Shown in pieces: positions 45,564 to 54,966 of a stretch of DNA of 64,000 bases. The notes beneath the pieces are model-generated. The model did not search any database. It was given only the letters and a program-made list of their open reading frames with translations, and was not told the DNA's origin. The translations under genes and the position numbers were made by a program. This stretch comes from Hyphococcus sp. (GTDB lineage: Bacteria; Pseudomonadota; Alphaproteobacteria; Caulobacterales; Parvularculaceae). Positions within the stretch are counted from its first letter, which is position 1. Each line of letters begins with the position of its first letter. The stretch lies in contig JANQON010000006.1 in assembly GCA_028289605.1 (NCBI GenBank), forward strand, positions 62,001-126,000, written 5' to 3'.

Positions 45564-46907
45564 TCAGATTTTCTGGAAGTCGTAGAACGCGCCCAGCTTG
45601 AGAATCTTGGTTAACGCGTCCATGGCGGCCAAACTTTCCTCCATCAGCTTCGGATCGCGCAAGTCGTCCGGGTGGAGGCGATCGCGATAATGGTCCTCCA
45701 CCCAGGCTTCGAGCGGCCCGATGCGCTCATCGTTAAGGATAAAGTGCTGATCCGCGGCCGCGGCCTCTTCGTCGGACAAGACGACGCGCAACCGCAGACA
45801 GGCGGGACCGCCGCCGTTGCGCATGGATTCCCGTACATTTTTATAAACGACGCGATTGATCGGATTGTTCCGCGCCGCCGTTTCGTCGACGAAGGTTTTG
45901 ACGCGCTCCGCGGATTCTGATTCCGTGGGCAGCAGAAGCGCCATTTCCCCGCCCGCCGCGCCGGCGTCCGGCAATGTCAGAAGCTGGGAGTTGAAGAGGT
46001 ATGATTTGATGCAGTCGCTGAGAGAGACCTTATCTGCAGGCGCTTCGACGATTTCGACAAAGGGCGCTTTCTCCCGGATCTCGGCGTAGGCCGCATCTCG
46101 ATCGGCAAAGCTTTGTTCGTGTAGGAACAAAACATTTCCGTTGGCGACGCCGACAACGTCATTATGGAACGCGCCGGCGTCGAGGGCGGCTTTCGACTGT
46201 TCAATGAAAATGGTCTTGTCCGGATCAAGCTGGTGATTGCGCGCCACCGCCTGGCTCGCCCTCAATTTCTGGCGCGCCGGGAACCGGTCGCCGTCCTCGC
46301 CGTAAACAAAGAGATGAACGCCTTTTTCGCCATGGGTCTCGCACAAACGCCCGTGATTGGCCGCGCCCTCGTCGCCGAAATGCACGCCCCCGGGCAGCGG
46401 CGCGTGGTGAACGAAGAAACGATCATCGTTGAAGATGTGGCGCAGCGTGCGCGCCGTGGTGTCGGCCTCAATAGAGCGATGGAAATTCGCCGCAAGATTG
46501 GCGGGCGTGAAATGCACTTTGCCGTCTGAGGTGTCGGGCGACGGCGCGATCGTCGCCGCATTCGCCGTCCACATGGATGACGCCGCATAGCAGTTGGCGA
46601 GAAGGTCCGGCGAGGCCGCCGCGGCTTTTTCGATGATCTGCTTGTCCGTCCCCGCGAAGCCGAGCGCACGGAGCGTTTTCAACGCCGGGCGGTCCTGGGG
46701 CGGCAGGAAGCCCTGTTTCAGACCAAGCGCCATCGCGGCGCGCATCTTGGCGAGCCCCTGAAGCGCAGCCTCTTTCGGATTGGACACTGCACCCTTGTTC
46801 GACGCCGACGCGATATTGCCAAAGGAAAGGCCCGCATAGTTATGGGTCGGCCCGATGAGGCCGTCGAAGTTGTATTCGTGGAAGTCAGTCAATTTGTTCT
46901 CCTTCAT
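45564..46907 (-). CDS. astB: N-succinylarginine dihydrolase AstB
   Basis: Second enzyme of the arginine succinyltransferase (AST) pathway: cleaves N2-succinylarginine to succinylornithine, ammonia and CO2. The 447-residue protein begins EYNFDGLIGPTHNYAGLS and has GVHFGDEGAANH and the catalytic Cys region NGGGPACLRLRVVL. Last gene of the AST operon. Its ribosome site and ATG are inside a perfect hairpin. Confidence 0.95.
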   Translation of the reverse strand: MKENKLTDFHEYNFDGLIGPTHNYAGLSFGNIASASNKGAVSNPKEAALQGLAKMRAAMALGLKQGFLPPQDRPALKTLRALGFAGTDKQIIEKAAAASPDLLANCYAASSMWTANAATIAPSPDTSDGKVHFTPANLAANFHRSIEADTTARTLRHIFNDDRFFVHHAPLPGGVHFGDEGAANHGRLCETHGEKGVHLFVYGEDGDRFPARQKLRASQAVARNHQLDPDKTIFIEQSKAALDAGAFHNDVVGVANGNVLFLHEQSFADRDAAYAEIREKAPFVEIVEAPADKVSLSDCIKSYLFNSQLLTLPDAGAAGGEMALLLPTESESAERVKTFVDETAARNNPINRVVYKNVRESMRNGGGPACLRLRVVLSDEEAAAADQHFILNDERIGPLEAWVEDHYRDRLHPDDLRDPKLMEESLAAMDALTKILKLGAFYDFQKI

Positions 46908-46928
46908 CTCTCCCCAACGGGGAGAGAT
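46906..46928 (-). promoter_or_regulatory. Hairpin over the astB ribosome site and start codon
   Basis: Perfect 10-base-pair stem (ATCTCTCCCC and GGGGAGAGAT) with a 3-base loop. In the mRNA the 3' arm contains GGGGAGAG, the ribosome site, and the first two bases of the ATG. A second perfect hairpin (TCGAAATC-TTA-GATTTCGA) lies directly upstream at 46928-46946. Together they look like a small mobile palindrome placed at a translation start. Confidence 0.7.
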
Positions 46929-46977
46929 CGAAATCTTAGATTTCGAGTGAGGGGGAAGAAAGGCCGGGGATTCACTC

Positions 46978-48435
46978 CTATCTCACCCCAACTTGTTCCT
47001 CCGCCATCGGAACAACGCCCTCGCCTTCCATCGACGCCACCGGATAGGCGCAGTAGTCCGCAGCGTAATACGCCGCCGGCCGGTGATTGCCCGACGCGCC
47101 GATCCCGCCGAAGGGCGCTGAGCCGGCGGCGCCGGTAGTCTGGCGGTTCCAGTTGACGATGCCGGCGCGGGAGAGCGCCAGGAACTTCTCCCATTTCGCC
47201 TTGTCGTCGGAGAGGAGCCCGGCGGAGAGGCCGAATTTGGTGGCGTTGGCGCGCGCGATTGCAGCGTCGAAGTCCTTAACCCGCCAGACTTTGAGGAGCG
47301 GCCCGAAATGTTCTTCGTCGGGCACGGCGTTGGAGCGCGTCACATCGACGATGCCGGGCGTCACGAAGGCGGCGCCTTCATCGCGCACCGACAGGTTGCG
47401 GATCGCCTCGCCGTCGTCTTCGGTGAGCCGGTCAAACGCTCGCTCTAGGTTTTCCGCAACGCCCGGCGAGATGACCGGGCCCATGAAGGGCTGCGGATCG
47501 GCGAAGGGCTGGTCGATGATGAGCCTGTCCGTGAGCTTGACGAGAGCGTCGATCGCTTTGTCGCCCGCCGCGCCTTCGGGGACGATGAGGCGCCGCGCGC
47601 AAGTGCAGCGCTGACCGCTGGTCAAAAACGCCGACTGCACGACGGCGAACGCCGCCGCGTCCACATCGTCCGTGTCCCACCAAATGAGCGGATTGTTGCC
47701 CCCGAGTTCCAGCGCAAGAATCACATCGAGACGGTCGGCGAACATCTTGTGGATGGCGAGCCCGGTCCTGGCGCCGCCAGTGAACAAAATGCCGTTGACG
47801 TCTGCGCGCGTCAGCGCCTCGCCCGTTTCGCGCGCGCCCTGCACCATGTTGACGACGCCGGCGGGAACGCCCGCCTCGACCATGCGTTCAACAATGAAGG
47901 CGCCCGGCCCCGGTGTCTGCTCCGACGGTTTAAAGACCACCGTGTTGCCGGCGATCAGCGACGGGACCATGTGGCCGTTCGCCAGATGCGCCGGAAAGTT
48001 GTAGGGGCCCAGCACCGCCATGACCCCATGGGGCTTGTGGCGCAGCACCGCCGTGGTCGCTCCGGGCGTTTCCTTCACGCCGGTGCGCTCGTGATAGGCC
48101 TTGATCGAAATATCGACCTTGCCCGCAACGGCGGCGGCTTCGGTCTTGGTTTCCCAGAACGGTTTGCCGGTTTCGCGCGAGATGAGTTCCGCCAGCGCGT
48201 CGGCGTCGCGTTTGATGAGATCCCGGTAGCGTTCCATGACGGCGATGCGATCGGCGAGCGGGGTCAGCGCCCATTTCGCAAACGCCTCGCGAGCCGCGGA
48301 CACGGCGTTATTGACGTCGTCTCTGGTCGCCGCGGCGCCGGTCCAGATCTCAGCGCCCGTCGAAGGATCAAAACTTGAAAACTGAGCGCCGGCACCGTCC
48401 CGCCATTCTCCGTTGATGAGAATTTTGCTGTTCAT
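46978..48435 (-). CDS. astD: Succinylglutamate-semialdehyde dehydrogenase AstD
   Basis: NAD-dependent aldehyde dehydrogenase, fourth step of the AST pathway, giving N-succinylglutamate. The 485-residue protein starts ILINGEWRDG and has FKPSEQTPG for the cofactor site, LELGGNNPLIWWD with the catalytic Glu, and SGQRCTCARRLIVP with the catalytic Cys. It lies between astA and astB on the same strand. Confidence 0.94.
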   Translation of the reverse strand: MNSKILINGEWRDGAGAQFSSFDPSTGAEIWTGAAATRDDVNNAVSAAREAFAKWALTPLADRIAVMERYRDLIKRDADALAELISRETGKPFWETKTEAAAVAGKVDISIKAYHERTGVKETPGATTAVLRHKPHGVMAVLGPYNFPAHLANGHMVPSLIAGNTVVFKPSEQTPGPGAFIVERMVEAGVPAGVVNMVQGARETGEALTRADVNGILFTGGARTGLAIHKMFADRLDVILALELGGNNPLIWWDTDDVDAAAFAVVQSAFLTSGQRCTCARRLIVPEGAAGDKAIDALVKLTDRLIIDQPFADPQPFMGPVISPGVAENLERAFDRLTEDDGEAIRNLSVRDEGAAFVTPGIVDVTRSNAVPDEEHFGPLLKVWRVKDFDAAIARANATKFGLSAGLLSDDKAKWEKFLALSRAGIVNWNRQTTGAAGSAPFGGIGASGNHRPAAYYAADYCAYPVASMEGEGVVPMAEEQVGVR

Positions 48436-48513
48436 AATGTTGGCTCACCATTTGCCCGGCGCTGTCGCCTCTCCTGTTCAGGGCGAGGCAATGAGGTCGC
48501 GCCGGCTCGAAAA

Positions 48514-49530
48514 CTACCACTCCACCGCGCGGATCGTGTCGCCTTTCTTGACGCCGAGCACTTTCGCGGCTTCGTCGCCGATCTTGATCGCGTCGCCGTC
48601 CAGCATCGCCGGCGCGCGCACGACGCGGAAATCATTCAATCGGCCCGCCGACATCAGCATTTCCGGTGCGTTTTGTTGATCGGCGATCGCGCTCACTGTC
48701 GCAACGCGGCTGTCCTGCACCGTCTTGATATCGTCGATCCTCGCATCGACCAGCGGGCCGGCGTCAAAAACATCGATATAACCGCGGAAGGCGAAGCCTT
48801 CTTTGAGCAGCATGTTGAACGCCGGCGCCGCGCTGTCATGGGGACGGCCCAGGCAGTTTTTCGCCGCTTCGGTCAGCATCGCCACATAGATCGGATGGCG
48901 CGGCATCATATCGGCGATGAACTGATTGCCGAACGACGCGTTTGCAAGGTCTGCGTCTTCGAACTCCATATCGAAGAAAAGCCGGCCGACCGCTTCCCAG
49001 AACGGTTGTTCGCCGTCCGGCCCGCGCCAGCCGCGGAGTTCGGCGCAAACGGGATCCGCTACGAGGTCGCGGTGATCCGCGATAAAAAGATACCGCGCCT
49101 TGGCGAGATACTTGCCGAAACCGCCGCCGCGCGCATGGGGCGACAGGAACAACGATCCAACCTCGGAGCATCCGGTAAAGTCATGGGTCGGAACCAATAT
49201 GCGCCGCTCAACCCGTTTCTTTAACTGCGTCGAGGCGTGAACGGTTTTATTGATCCGATAGTTGACGAACCCGTGGTCGAGACCGATGGCGGAGAACACT
49301 GCCGACGTGCCTATAACGTCGCCGTCCTGTTCCAAGACCAGCATGTACACTTCGCCCGCCGGTTCAGAAGGGTCGCCGACGAAACTCTCCACAGCGAAGT
49401 CAATGCGCTTTTTCAAGGCGTCGCGGTCGCCCGGCAAATTGGTCATGCCGCCGCCGGACTGTTTGGCGAGCGCGAGAATGGCTTCGAAGTCTTTCGCCGC
49501 AACGGGACGCATGAAAGGCAGCGACATCAC
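48514..49530 (-). CDS. astA: Arginine N-succinyltransferase AstA
   Basis: First step of the AST pathway: transfers succinyl from succinyl-CoA to arginine. The 338-residue protein has RPVAAKDFEAILALAKQSGG at the start, EVGSLFLSPHARGGGFGKYL for acyl-CoA binding, and MPRHPIYVAML, all typical of AstA. Its start overlaps the stop of the upstream M20 hydrolase gene (ATGA), so the two are coupled. Confidence 0.94.
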   Translation of the reverse strand: MMSLPFMRPVAAKDFEAILALAKQSGGGMTNLPGDRDALKKRIDFAVESFVGDPSEPAGEVYMLVLEQDGDVIGTSAVFSAIGLDHGFVNYRINKTVHASTQLKKRVERRILVPTHDFTGCSEVGSLFLSPHARGGGFGKYLAKARYLFIADHRDLVADPVCAELRGWRGPDGEQPFWEAVGRLFFDMEFEDADLANASFGNQFIADMMPRHPIYVAMLTEAAKNCLGRPHDSAAPAFNMLLKEGFAFRGYIDVFDAGPLVDARIDDIKTVQDSRVATVSAIADQQNAPEMLMSAGRLNDFRVVRAPAMLDGDAIKIGDEAAKVLGVKKGDTIRAVEW

Positions 49531-50777
49531 GCGGCCTCCCCGTCGTCAAACATGCCCGGGTTGGGCAGCTCGCCCGCGGCGATCTTCAGGAGCAACAGGG
49601 CGGAGAGCTTGGACCGCTCAACAAGGCTGTCGAGTTTTGCGTATTCCCGGGCGGAGTGAATATGCGCGCCCCTCACGCCAAGCGTATCGATCACCGGTAT
49701 GCCCGCCGCCGCAATATTGTTGCCGTCGCAGCACCCGCCCGTGGGCTTCCAGCCGATCTCTATGCCGAGTTCCGCCCCCGTCGCTTTCAGGGCGTCAAAA
49801 AACGCCTGCAGCTTCGGCGTCATCGGCTTGGGCGGGCGAGTGAACCCGCCGGCGAGTTCGGCGCCGTATCCCTCGCGTCCGTCAATCTCGGCAATCACGT
49901 CGCGGACCCGCGCTTCGAAAAACGCCGCGTCTTCGGGCTGCTCGAGGCGCACGTTGAATCGAACGATCGCAAGATCGGGCACCACATTCTCCGGGCCGCC
50001 GCCGTCGACGCGCGCGACATTGACGGTCAGGCCTTCGCGTACCCCGGAAAGCTTGTCGACCTGCGAAATAAAGTCGGCCGCAGCGGCCATGGCGTTCCTG
50101 CCGAGATGGTGTTCGCGTCCGGCATGGGCGCTCTTGCCGCGAATCACAGCGGAAAAATTGCCCGACCCTTTGCGTGCGCCCGCGAGCGTGCCGTCGGCGA
50201 GGGCCGGTTCGTAAACGCAGGCGAAGTGAGCGCGCTTCGCCGCTTCCGTTAACGCGCGCGCCGAGCCGTGGGAGCCGATTTCCTCATCAGCGTTGATCAG
50301 GATCTCGTAGCCGATCTGTTCGGCGAGCGGCGATTGCTCGACCGTCATCAGGGCGTTCAGCATGACGAGCAGGCCGCCCTTCATGTCGGCGGCGCCCGGC
50401 GCGTTGAGCGTGTCTTCATCGAGGAGTTTGCCGGACTGAAACGGATGATCGACGCCGAACACGGTATCCATATGACCGGTCAGCAACACCCGCACCGGGG
50501 CCTGGGGCCGCTTGACGATGCGCAGCATGTCGCCGAGAGGCTGTTCGATGGTTTCGCCCGCCCGCGTCACCACGGTTTTTTTGTCAGAGGGCGCGGTTTC
50601 GACGTCTCCCCCCAGCGCCGCAAACGCCTCGCGCAGCACGCCGTGCATGGCCTTCAAACCATCAAGATTGGCGCTGCCGGAATTGATGGCGCACCAATCC
50701 TGCAGCGTATCGGTCATGATCCCGCGCCGATCGTCGAGATAGGCGAGATCGGCAAAACGTTGGCTCACCGAGGTCAT
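49527..50777 (-). CDS. M20 family metallohydrolase in the AST operon
   Basis: A 416-residue zinc-dependent amidohydrolase. Metal ligands are visible in TGHMDTVFG, GAADMKGGL and INADEEIGSHGS, with a late His in GVRGAHIHSAREYA; a dimerisation domain with GKSAHAGREHHLG lies between. It is first in the operon and coupled to astA by a 4-base overlap. No astE or astC is in view, so it may do the desuccinylation of succinylglutamate in place of AstE; that is inference. I start it at the ATG at 50777. Confidence 0.82.
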   Translation of the reverse strand: MTSVSQRFADLAYLDDRRGIMTDTLQDWCAINSGSANLDGLKAMHGVLREAFAALGGDVETAPSDKKTVVTRAGETIEQPLGDMLRIVKRPQAPVRVLLTGHMDTVFGVDHPFQSGKLLDEDTLNAPGAADMKGGLLVMLNALMTVEQSPLAEQIGYEILINADEEIGSHGSARALTEAAKRAHFACVYEPALADGTLAGARKGSGNFSAVIRGKSAHAGREHHLGRNAMAAAADFISQVDKLSGVREGLTVNVARVDGGGPENVVPDLAIVRFNVRLEQPEDAAFFEARVRDVIAEIDGREGYGAELAGGFTRPPKPMTPKLQAFFDALKATGAELGIEIGWKPTGGCCDGNNIAAAGIPVIDTLGVRGAHIHSAREYAKLDSLVERSKLSALLLLKIAAGELPNPGMFDDGEAA

Positions 50778-50896
50778 GGGCGCAAGCACTAGCGAAGGGC
50801 GCCTGCGGCGGCAAGACGGGCTGGTTCCCAATCGGGCCCGAAGCGACTAAGACAGGGCCTTCGCAATTTTAAAGAACCCCGGACCGCCGCCGCTGC

Positions 50897-53515
50897 ATGC
50901 TGAAGTTCATTGAAAACGCGCTGATCTTTTGGGCGGACGCGGCGCGGCGCGGCGGCGTGATTCTCGCGCTTGCGATATTGGCGCTGACCGGATTCGCTGG
51001 CTGGTACGCAGCGTCCAATCTAAAGGTTAACACCGATACGAGCGCCATGCTCGATCCCGAACTGCCGTTTCAGCAGCGCGCCGCCGAACTGCGCGACGCC
51101 TTTCCCCAGATCAAGACCGACATGATTGTCATCGTCCGGGCCGCGAGCCTGGATGAAGCGGACGCTTACGCCGCAGATCTGCGCGCGGCGATCGATGCGA
51201 ACAAAGACGCATTCCATTCGGTGTTTGCGCCGGCGCAGGAACCGTTCTTCGCCGAGAATGGACTTCTTTATCTAACCGAAGCCGAACTTGAGTCGCGTTT
51301 AACACAGCTGTCTAAAGCCTCGAGTTTGATCGAGACGTTAATCCAGAGCCCGACCGTCGGCACGCTTTTCACAACCCTCGCCGACAACGACGCTCTGGCG
51401 GAGCAATCCGATCTCGGACAGGACACCCTGCAGGCGCTGTATGCGGAAATCAGCGACGTCATTGAGGCGGCGCAACGAGGCGAGGACCGGCCGTTCTCCT
51501 GGATGGGCGCCCTTGATGAAGACACCCGCAACGAAGCCATGCATACGCGGCTGATCTACGCCTCGCCGGTGCTTGATTATTCCCGTCTTCAGCCGGCCAA
51601 GGCCGGCATTGAAGCCCTGCGCATCAAAATCGCCAAGCTCGACGAACAATACGCCGGTCGCGTCGACACCTACATCACGGGCGATCCGGCGCTGCGCGTT
51701 GAGGAACTCGAAGCGGTGACGACGGGCATCGGGCTATCCATGGGTCTGTCGCTGGTGCTGGTCACGATCCTGCTGCTTCTATGTTACCGTTCTGCGACCA
51801 TGGCCGGGCTGACGGTGCTCAGCCTCATTGTGACGTTGACGCTGACGTCAGGCTTCGCCGCGGCGACAGTGGGCGAGCTCAATCTGGTGTCCGTCGCCTT
51901 TACGGTATTGCTGATCGGTCTCGGGCTTGATTTCGCCATTCACCTGTTGCTCCATGTGCAGGAAAGGCGCGTCGCCGGACAAGACAATCAGGCGGCGCTG
52001 AAAGGCGCATTGCATGAAGTGGGACCCGCGCTCGCCCTCGCGGCGCCGACCACATCGCTGGCGTTCCTGTCATTCGTGCCGACCAAATTCGATGGGATTG
52101 CGCAACTCGGCGTCATCGCCGGCGCCGGCGTCATAATCGCGTTCCTGGTCTCCGTGACGTTCCTGCCCGCGGCGCTTGCGCGCCTGCCCGTTCCTAAGAC
52201 GAAGGAGCGCAGCGGGGTCGTCCGCGGCGCCTTCGGCGCGCTTTCAAAAGTGTCCGCGCCGATCGCCTTCGTCACCGTCGTCGCCGGCATGGTCGCCATA
52301 TTGCTGATGCCGCAGGTCCGCTTCGACGCCGACCAGATGTCGCTGCGCAATCCAGCTGCGCCGTCGGTCGTCGGTTTCGATCTCTTGTTCGAAGACGACC
52401 AGACGATCCCCTATCGTCTCACCCGGCTGGTTCAGTCCGAGGCGGACGCGCGCCAGACCGCCGACATCGCCGGCGGCATCGACACCGTCGCCGCCACCCG
52501 ATCCCTTCCCGACTTTGTGCCTGAGAACCAGGATGAAAAACTGGAGCTGATCGATTTCGCCGCCGGCACGCTGGTCTTCGCCTTCGGGGCGACGCCGGCG
52601 AGCGTCGACGGTCCGCCGGCGAAGGACGGTGTTGCGGCATTGAAAACGCGATTGAGCGAAGCCTATGCCGACGGCGCCGGCGCTCGTCTCGCCGCCCTTC
52701 TCGACGATGTTGAGAACGCCGGCGATCCCGAATTGATCGCCCGGGTCGAAGCCAATATCTTTCGCTATTGGTCGGCGCTGACCGACCGTCTCTCGGCGCA
52801 ATTGAATGCGGACTATGTGGAGATCGATACGCTGCCGGCGTCCTTGCGCGAACGCTATCTTTCAGCGGACGGAAAATGGCGCGTCGACATTATGCCGAGC
52901 GCGGATGTGCGCGATCACCGAGCGCTGAAAGAATTCGTCGCCGACGTCGAATCAGAATTCGACGATCTCGGCGGCGGCGCAGCGCAATCGCAAAAGGCGG
53001 GCGAGGTGATTTCCGGCGCCATGCTGCAGGCTACCGGCATCGCGTTCGTGATTGTCGCCGCCATGTTGATCATATTTATCGGTCGCATTCGTCTGGTCGG
53101 GCTGGTCCTGTTTCCGTTGGCGCTGGCGGCCGTCTTGACCGCCGCAACCGGCGTTTTGCTCAACATTCCGTTTAATTACGCAAATGTAATCGTGCTCCCG
53201 CTCCTGATCGGCATCGGCGTTGACTCCGGAATCCACCTTGTCCTGCGCCATGACCAGGTCGCCGCCGGCGAAGGGGTTTACGGCACATCGACGCCGCGGG
53301 CCATTTTGTTTTCCGCATTGACCACGGTGGCGAGCTTCGGCTCGCTGATGCTGTCGCCGCACCGGGGCACGGCGTCCATGGGCGAGCTCCTCTCGATCGC
53401 CATCGCATTTACCCTCGTGTGTACGCTGGTGGTGCTGCCCGTCGCCTTCAACTATGCGGAAAGGCGCATCCCGGAAGCCTTAAAGCCGAGCGACAAGATC
53501 AAGTTTAAAGACTAA
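50897..53515 (+). CDS. hpnN: Hopanoid RND transporter HpnN
   Basis: An 872-residue RND/MMPL-type transporter that moves hopanoids to the outer membrane. N-terminal helix then KVNTDTSAMLDPELPFQQRA, a typical HpnN opening; two bundles of membrane helices (about 51730-52200 and 53020-53480), each preceded by a large periplasmic loop. LLIGLGLDFAIHLLLHVQER and LLIGIGVDSGIHLVLRHDQ are the paired TM4-like motifs of the two halves. The hpnM-type gene follows on the same strand, 208 bases on. Confidence 0.9.
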   Translation: MLKFIENALIFWADAARRGGVILALAILALTGFAGWYAASNLKVNTDTSAMLDPELPFQQRAAELRDAFPQIKTDMIVIVRAASLDEADAYAADLRAAIDANKDAFHSVFAPAQEPFFAENGLLYLTEAELESRLTQLSKASSLIETLIQSPTVGTLFTTLADNDALAEQSDLGQDTLQALYAEISDVIEAAQRGEDRPFSWMGALDEDTRNEAMHTRLIYASPVLDYSRLQPAKAGIEALRIKIAKLDEQYAGRVDTYITGDPALRVEELEAVTTGIGLSMGLSLVLVTILLLLCYRSATMAGLTVLSLIVTLTLTSGFAAATVGELNLVSVAFTVLLIGLGLDFAIHLLLHVQERRVAGQDNQAALKGALHEVGPALALAAPTTSLAFLSFVPTKFDGIAQLGVIAGAGVIIAFLVSVTFLPAALARLPVPKTKERSGVVRGAFGALSKVSAPIAFVTVVAGMVAILLMPQVRFDADQMSLRNPAAPSVVGFDLLFEDDQTIPYRLTRLVQSEADARQTADIAGGIDTVAATRSLPDFVPENQDEKLELIDFAAGTLVFAFGATPASVDGPPAKDGVAALKTRLSEAYADGAGARLAALLDDVENAGDPELIARVEANIFRYWSALTDRLSAQLNADYVEIDTLPASLRERYLSADGKWRVDIMPSADVRDHRALKEFVADVESEFDDLGGGAAQSQKAGEVISGAMLQATGIAFVIVAAMLIIFIGRIRLVGLVLFPLALAAVLTAATGVLLNIPFNYANVIVLPLLIGIGVDSGIHLVLRHDQVAAGEGVYGTSTPRAILFSALTTVASFGSLMLSPHRGTASMGELLSIAIAFTLVCTLVVLPVAFNYAERRIPEALKPSDKIKFKD

Positions 53516-53547
53516 AGATTTCAATGGATTCAGACAGATGGCTGATT

Positions 53548-53562
53548 CGCCGGGATGAGCGG
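53548..53562. repeat. Half copy of a family A repeat
   Basis: A lone CGCCGGGATGAGCGG arm without its partner, in the gap between hpnN and hpnM. The rest of 53516-53723 shows no gene. Confidence 0.5.
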
Positions 53563-53723
53563 AATCCACCGCACACCGGCTCGCGTAAAAGTGTGGCGGT
53601 TTTAACCCGGCGTCACGTTTTCGTCGCCTTCACGCTGGATAACCACCGCAATCGCCCCATATTGCTCGCCATTCATCATTTTGTCGCGGTTGGGTCCCGC
53701 GTCCAATAAGAGGGTAAACGCAC

Positions 53724-54359
53724 ATGTTCATGTCTCGCGTCCGCATATTCGCCGCGCTGCTCGCCGCCTCATCAATGGCGCCCGCTTACGCCCAGGAGCC
53801 GGCCGAGGCCGAAACCGCGGAATCGGAAGTCAGCCGCATCGACGGCGCTATCGCCTTCGCCAAAGCGTTGAGCGCTGACGCCACCGTCGCCCTCACCGAC
53901 GAGACGGCGAGCGATGCGGAAAAATTGGCGAACTTCCAGACCGTCCTCGCCGACGGCCTCGCGCTTGAGACAATCGGCAAATTCATGCTCGGCGAATCCA
54001 GACGCAAGATGACCGAGGAACAAACGGTGCGGTATGAGAAGATTTTTCCGGACTACATCACCAAGCAATACGCCGAGCAGTTTGACGAGATTGTCGGCAA
54101 GCCGTTGGAAGTGAAAGACGCGAAGGAAATCGGCCGACGCGACGTGATCGTGCGCACGCAGTTTGAACGCAAAGACGATTCGCCGATCCTCGTGGACTGG
54201 CGCGTTCGCCAATTGAAGTCCGGCGACCACAAGGGCATCGACATCATCGTTCAAGGCGTTTCGATCATGCTGGTGAAGCGCGAAGAGTTTTCCGCCTTTA
54301 TCGCGACCAACGGCATCGACGCATTGCTCGACCGACTGGAGCAAGAGGCGGGGGTTTAG
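53724..54359 (+). CDS. hpnM: MlaC/Ttg2D family periplasmic lipid-binding protein (HpnM type)
   Basis: A 211-residue periplasmic protein: signal peptide (FAALLAASSMAPAYAQ), then an MlaC-like domain with LADGLALETIGKFMLGESRR, FPDYITKQYAEQFDE, and VDWRVRQLKSGDHKGIDIIV. Position after hpnN makes HpnM the likely identity, a soluble carrier working with the transporter. Confidence 0.88.
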   Translation: MFMSRVRIFAALLAASSMAPAYAQEPAEAETAESEVSRIDGAIAFAKALSADATVALTDETASDAEKLANFQTVLADGLALETIGKFMLGESRRKMTEEQTVRYEKIFPDYITKQYAEQFDEIVGKPLEVKDAKEIGRRDVIVRTQFERKDDSPILVDWRVRQLKSGDHKGIDIIVQGVSIMLVKREEFSAFIATNGIDALLDRLEQEAGV

Positions 54360-54387
54360 ATTCCCCCAAATTAAACGGGCGACGGCG

Positions 54388-54927
54388 TCAGGCCGTTTGC
54401 TTATCCCGCGCCAACCCGGTTTCAGCGGTTAAATCCTCGGCGCGCGTTTCTGCTTGAGCCGACGGCCATATGCGCCGGGGACGCCATATGCCGAACACGA
54501 CGCTGGCGACCGACAGCGCCATAAAAATCCCGACGGCGGACCATTCAGCGGCCAATGTCGGGATCTGGTGCGCGACCTCTTCTCCCTCAGCGATCAATTT
54601 GGCCGCGTCCGCCGCGCGGTTCGCTTGCACGACCACCAGCAACAAAACGCCTTTGATCATGATCACGCCCATGAGCGCTTTCATCCATACCCAGCCTTTG
54701 TCGAGAAAAGGAGTGTGCACCATCATCGACAGAAGTCCGCTGATGACGGCGACCGCTAGCGACGGAAACAGAACGTAGTTGCCGATAGCGGCGAGCACGG
54801 CGCGCATGCCGGCGTAGGCGACCGGCGTGTCCTGCGGCGCTATGGCGAGGATCAGCATGTAGCAGCCAAGACCGCCAATCAGTCCCGAGGCTGACACAGT
54901 GTGAAGAACTTTCACCAGTTTTCGCAT
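54388..54927 (-). CDS. DUF2269-like integral membrane protein
   Basis: A 179-residue protein with four hydrophobic segments: LHTVSASGLIGGLGCYMLIL, FPSLAVAVISGLLSMM, KALMGVIMIKGVLLLVVV, and FMALSVASVVFGIW. The first His-containing segment and the R-A-V-L-A-A-I stretch are typical of the DUF2269 kind. Function unknown. It ends 28 bases past hpnM on the other strand and lies 39 bases from the ispA stop on the same strand. Confidence 0.65.
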   Translation of the reverse strand: MRKLVKVLHTVSASGLIGGLGCYMLILAIAPQDTPVAYAGMRAVLAAIGNYVLFPSLAVAVISGLLSMMVHTPFLDKGWVWMKALMGVIMIKGVLLLVVVQANRAADAAKLIAEGEEVAHQIPTLAAEWSAVGIFMALSVASVVFGIWRPRRIWPSAQAETRAEDLTAETGLARDKQTA

Positions 54928-54966
54928 AAGCGCGCCTTCAGAACCTCCGCTTGTCGTCTGGTCAGC

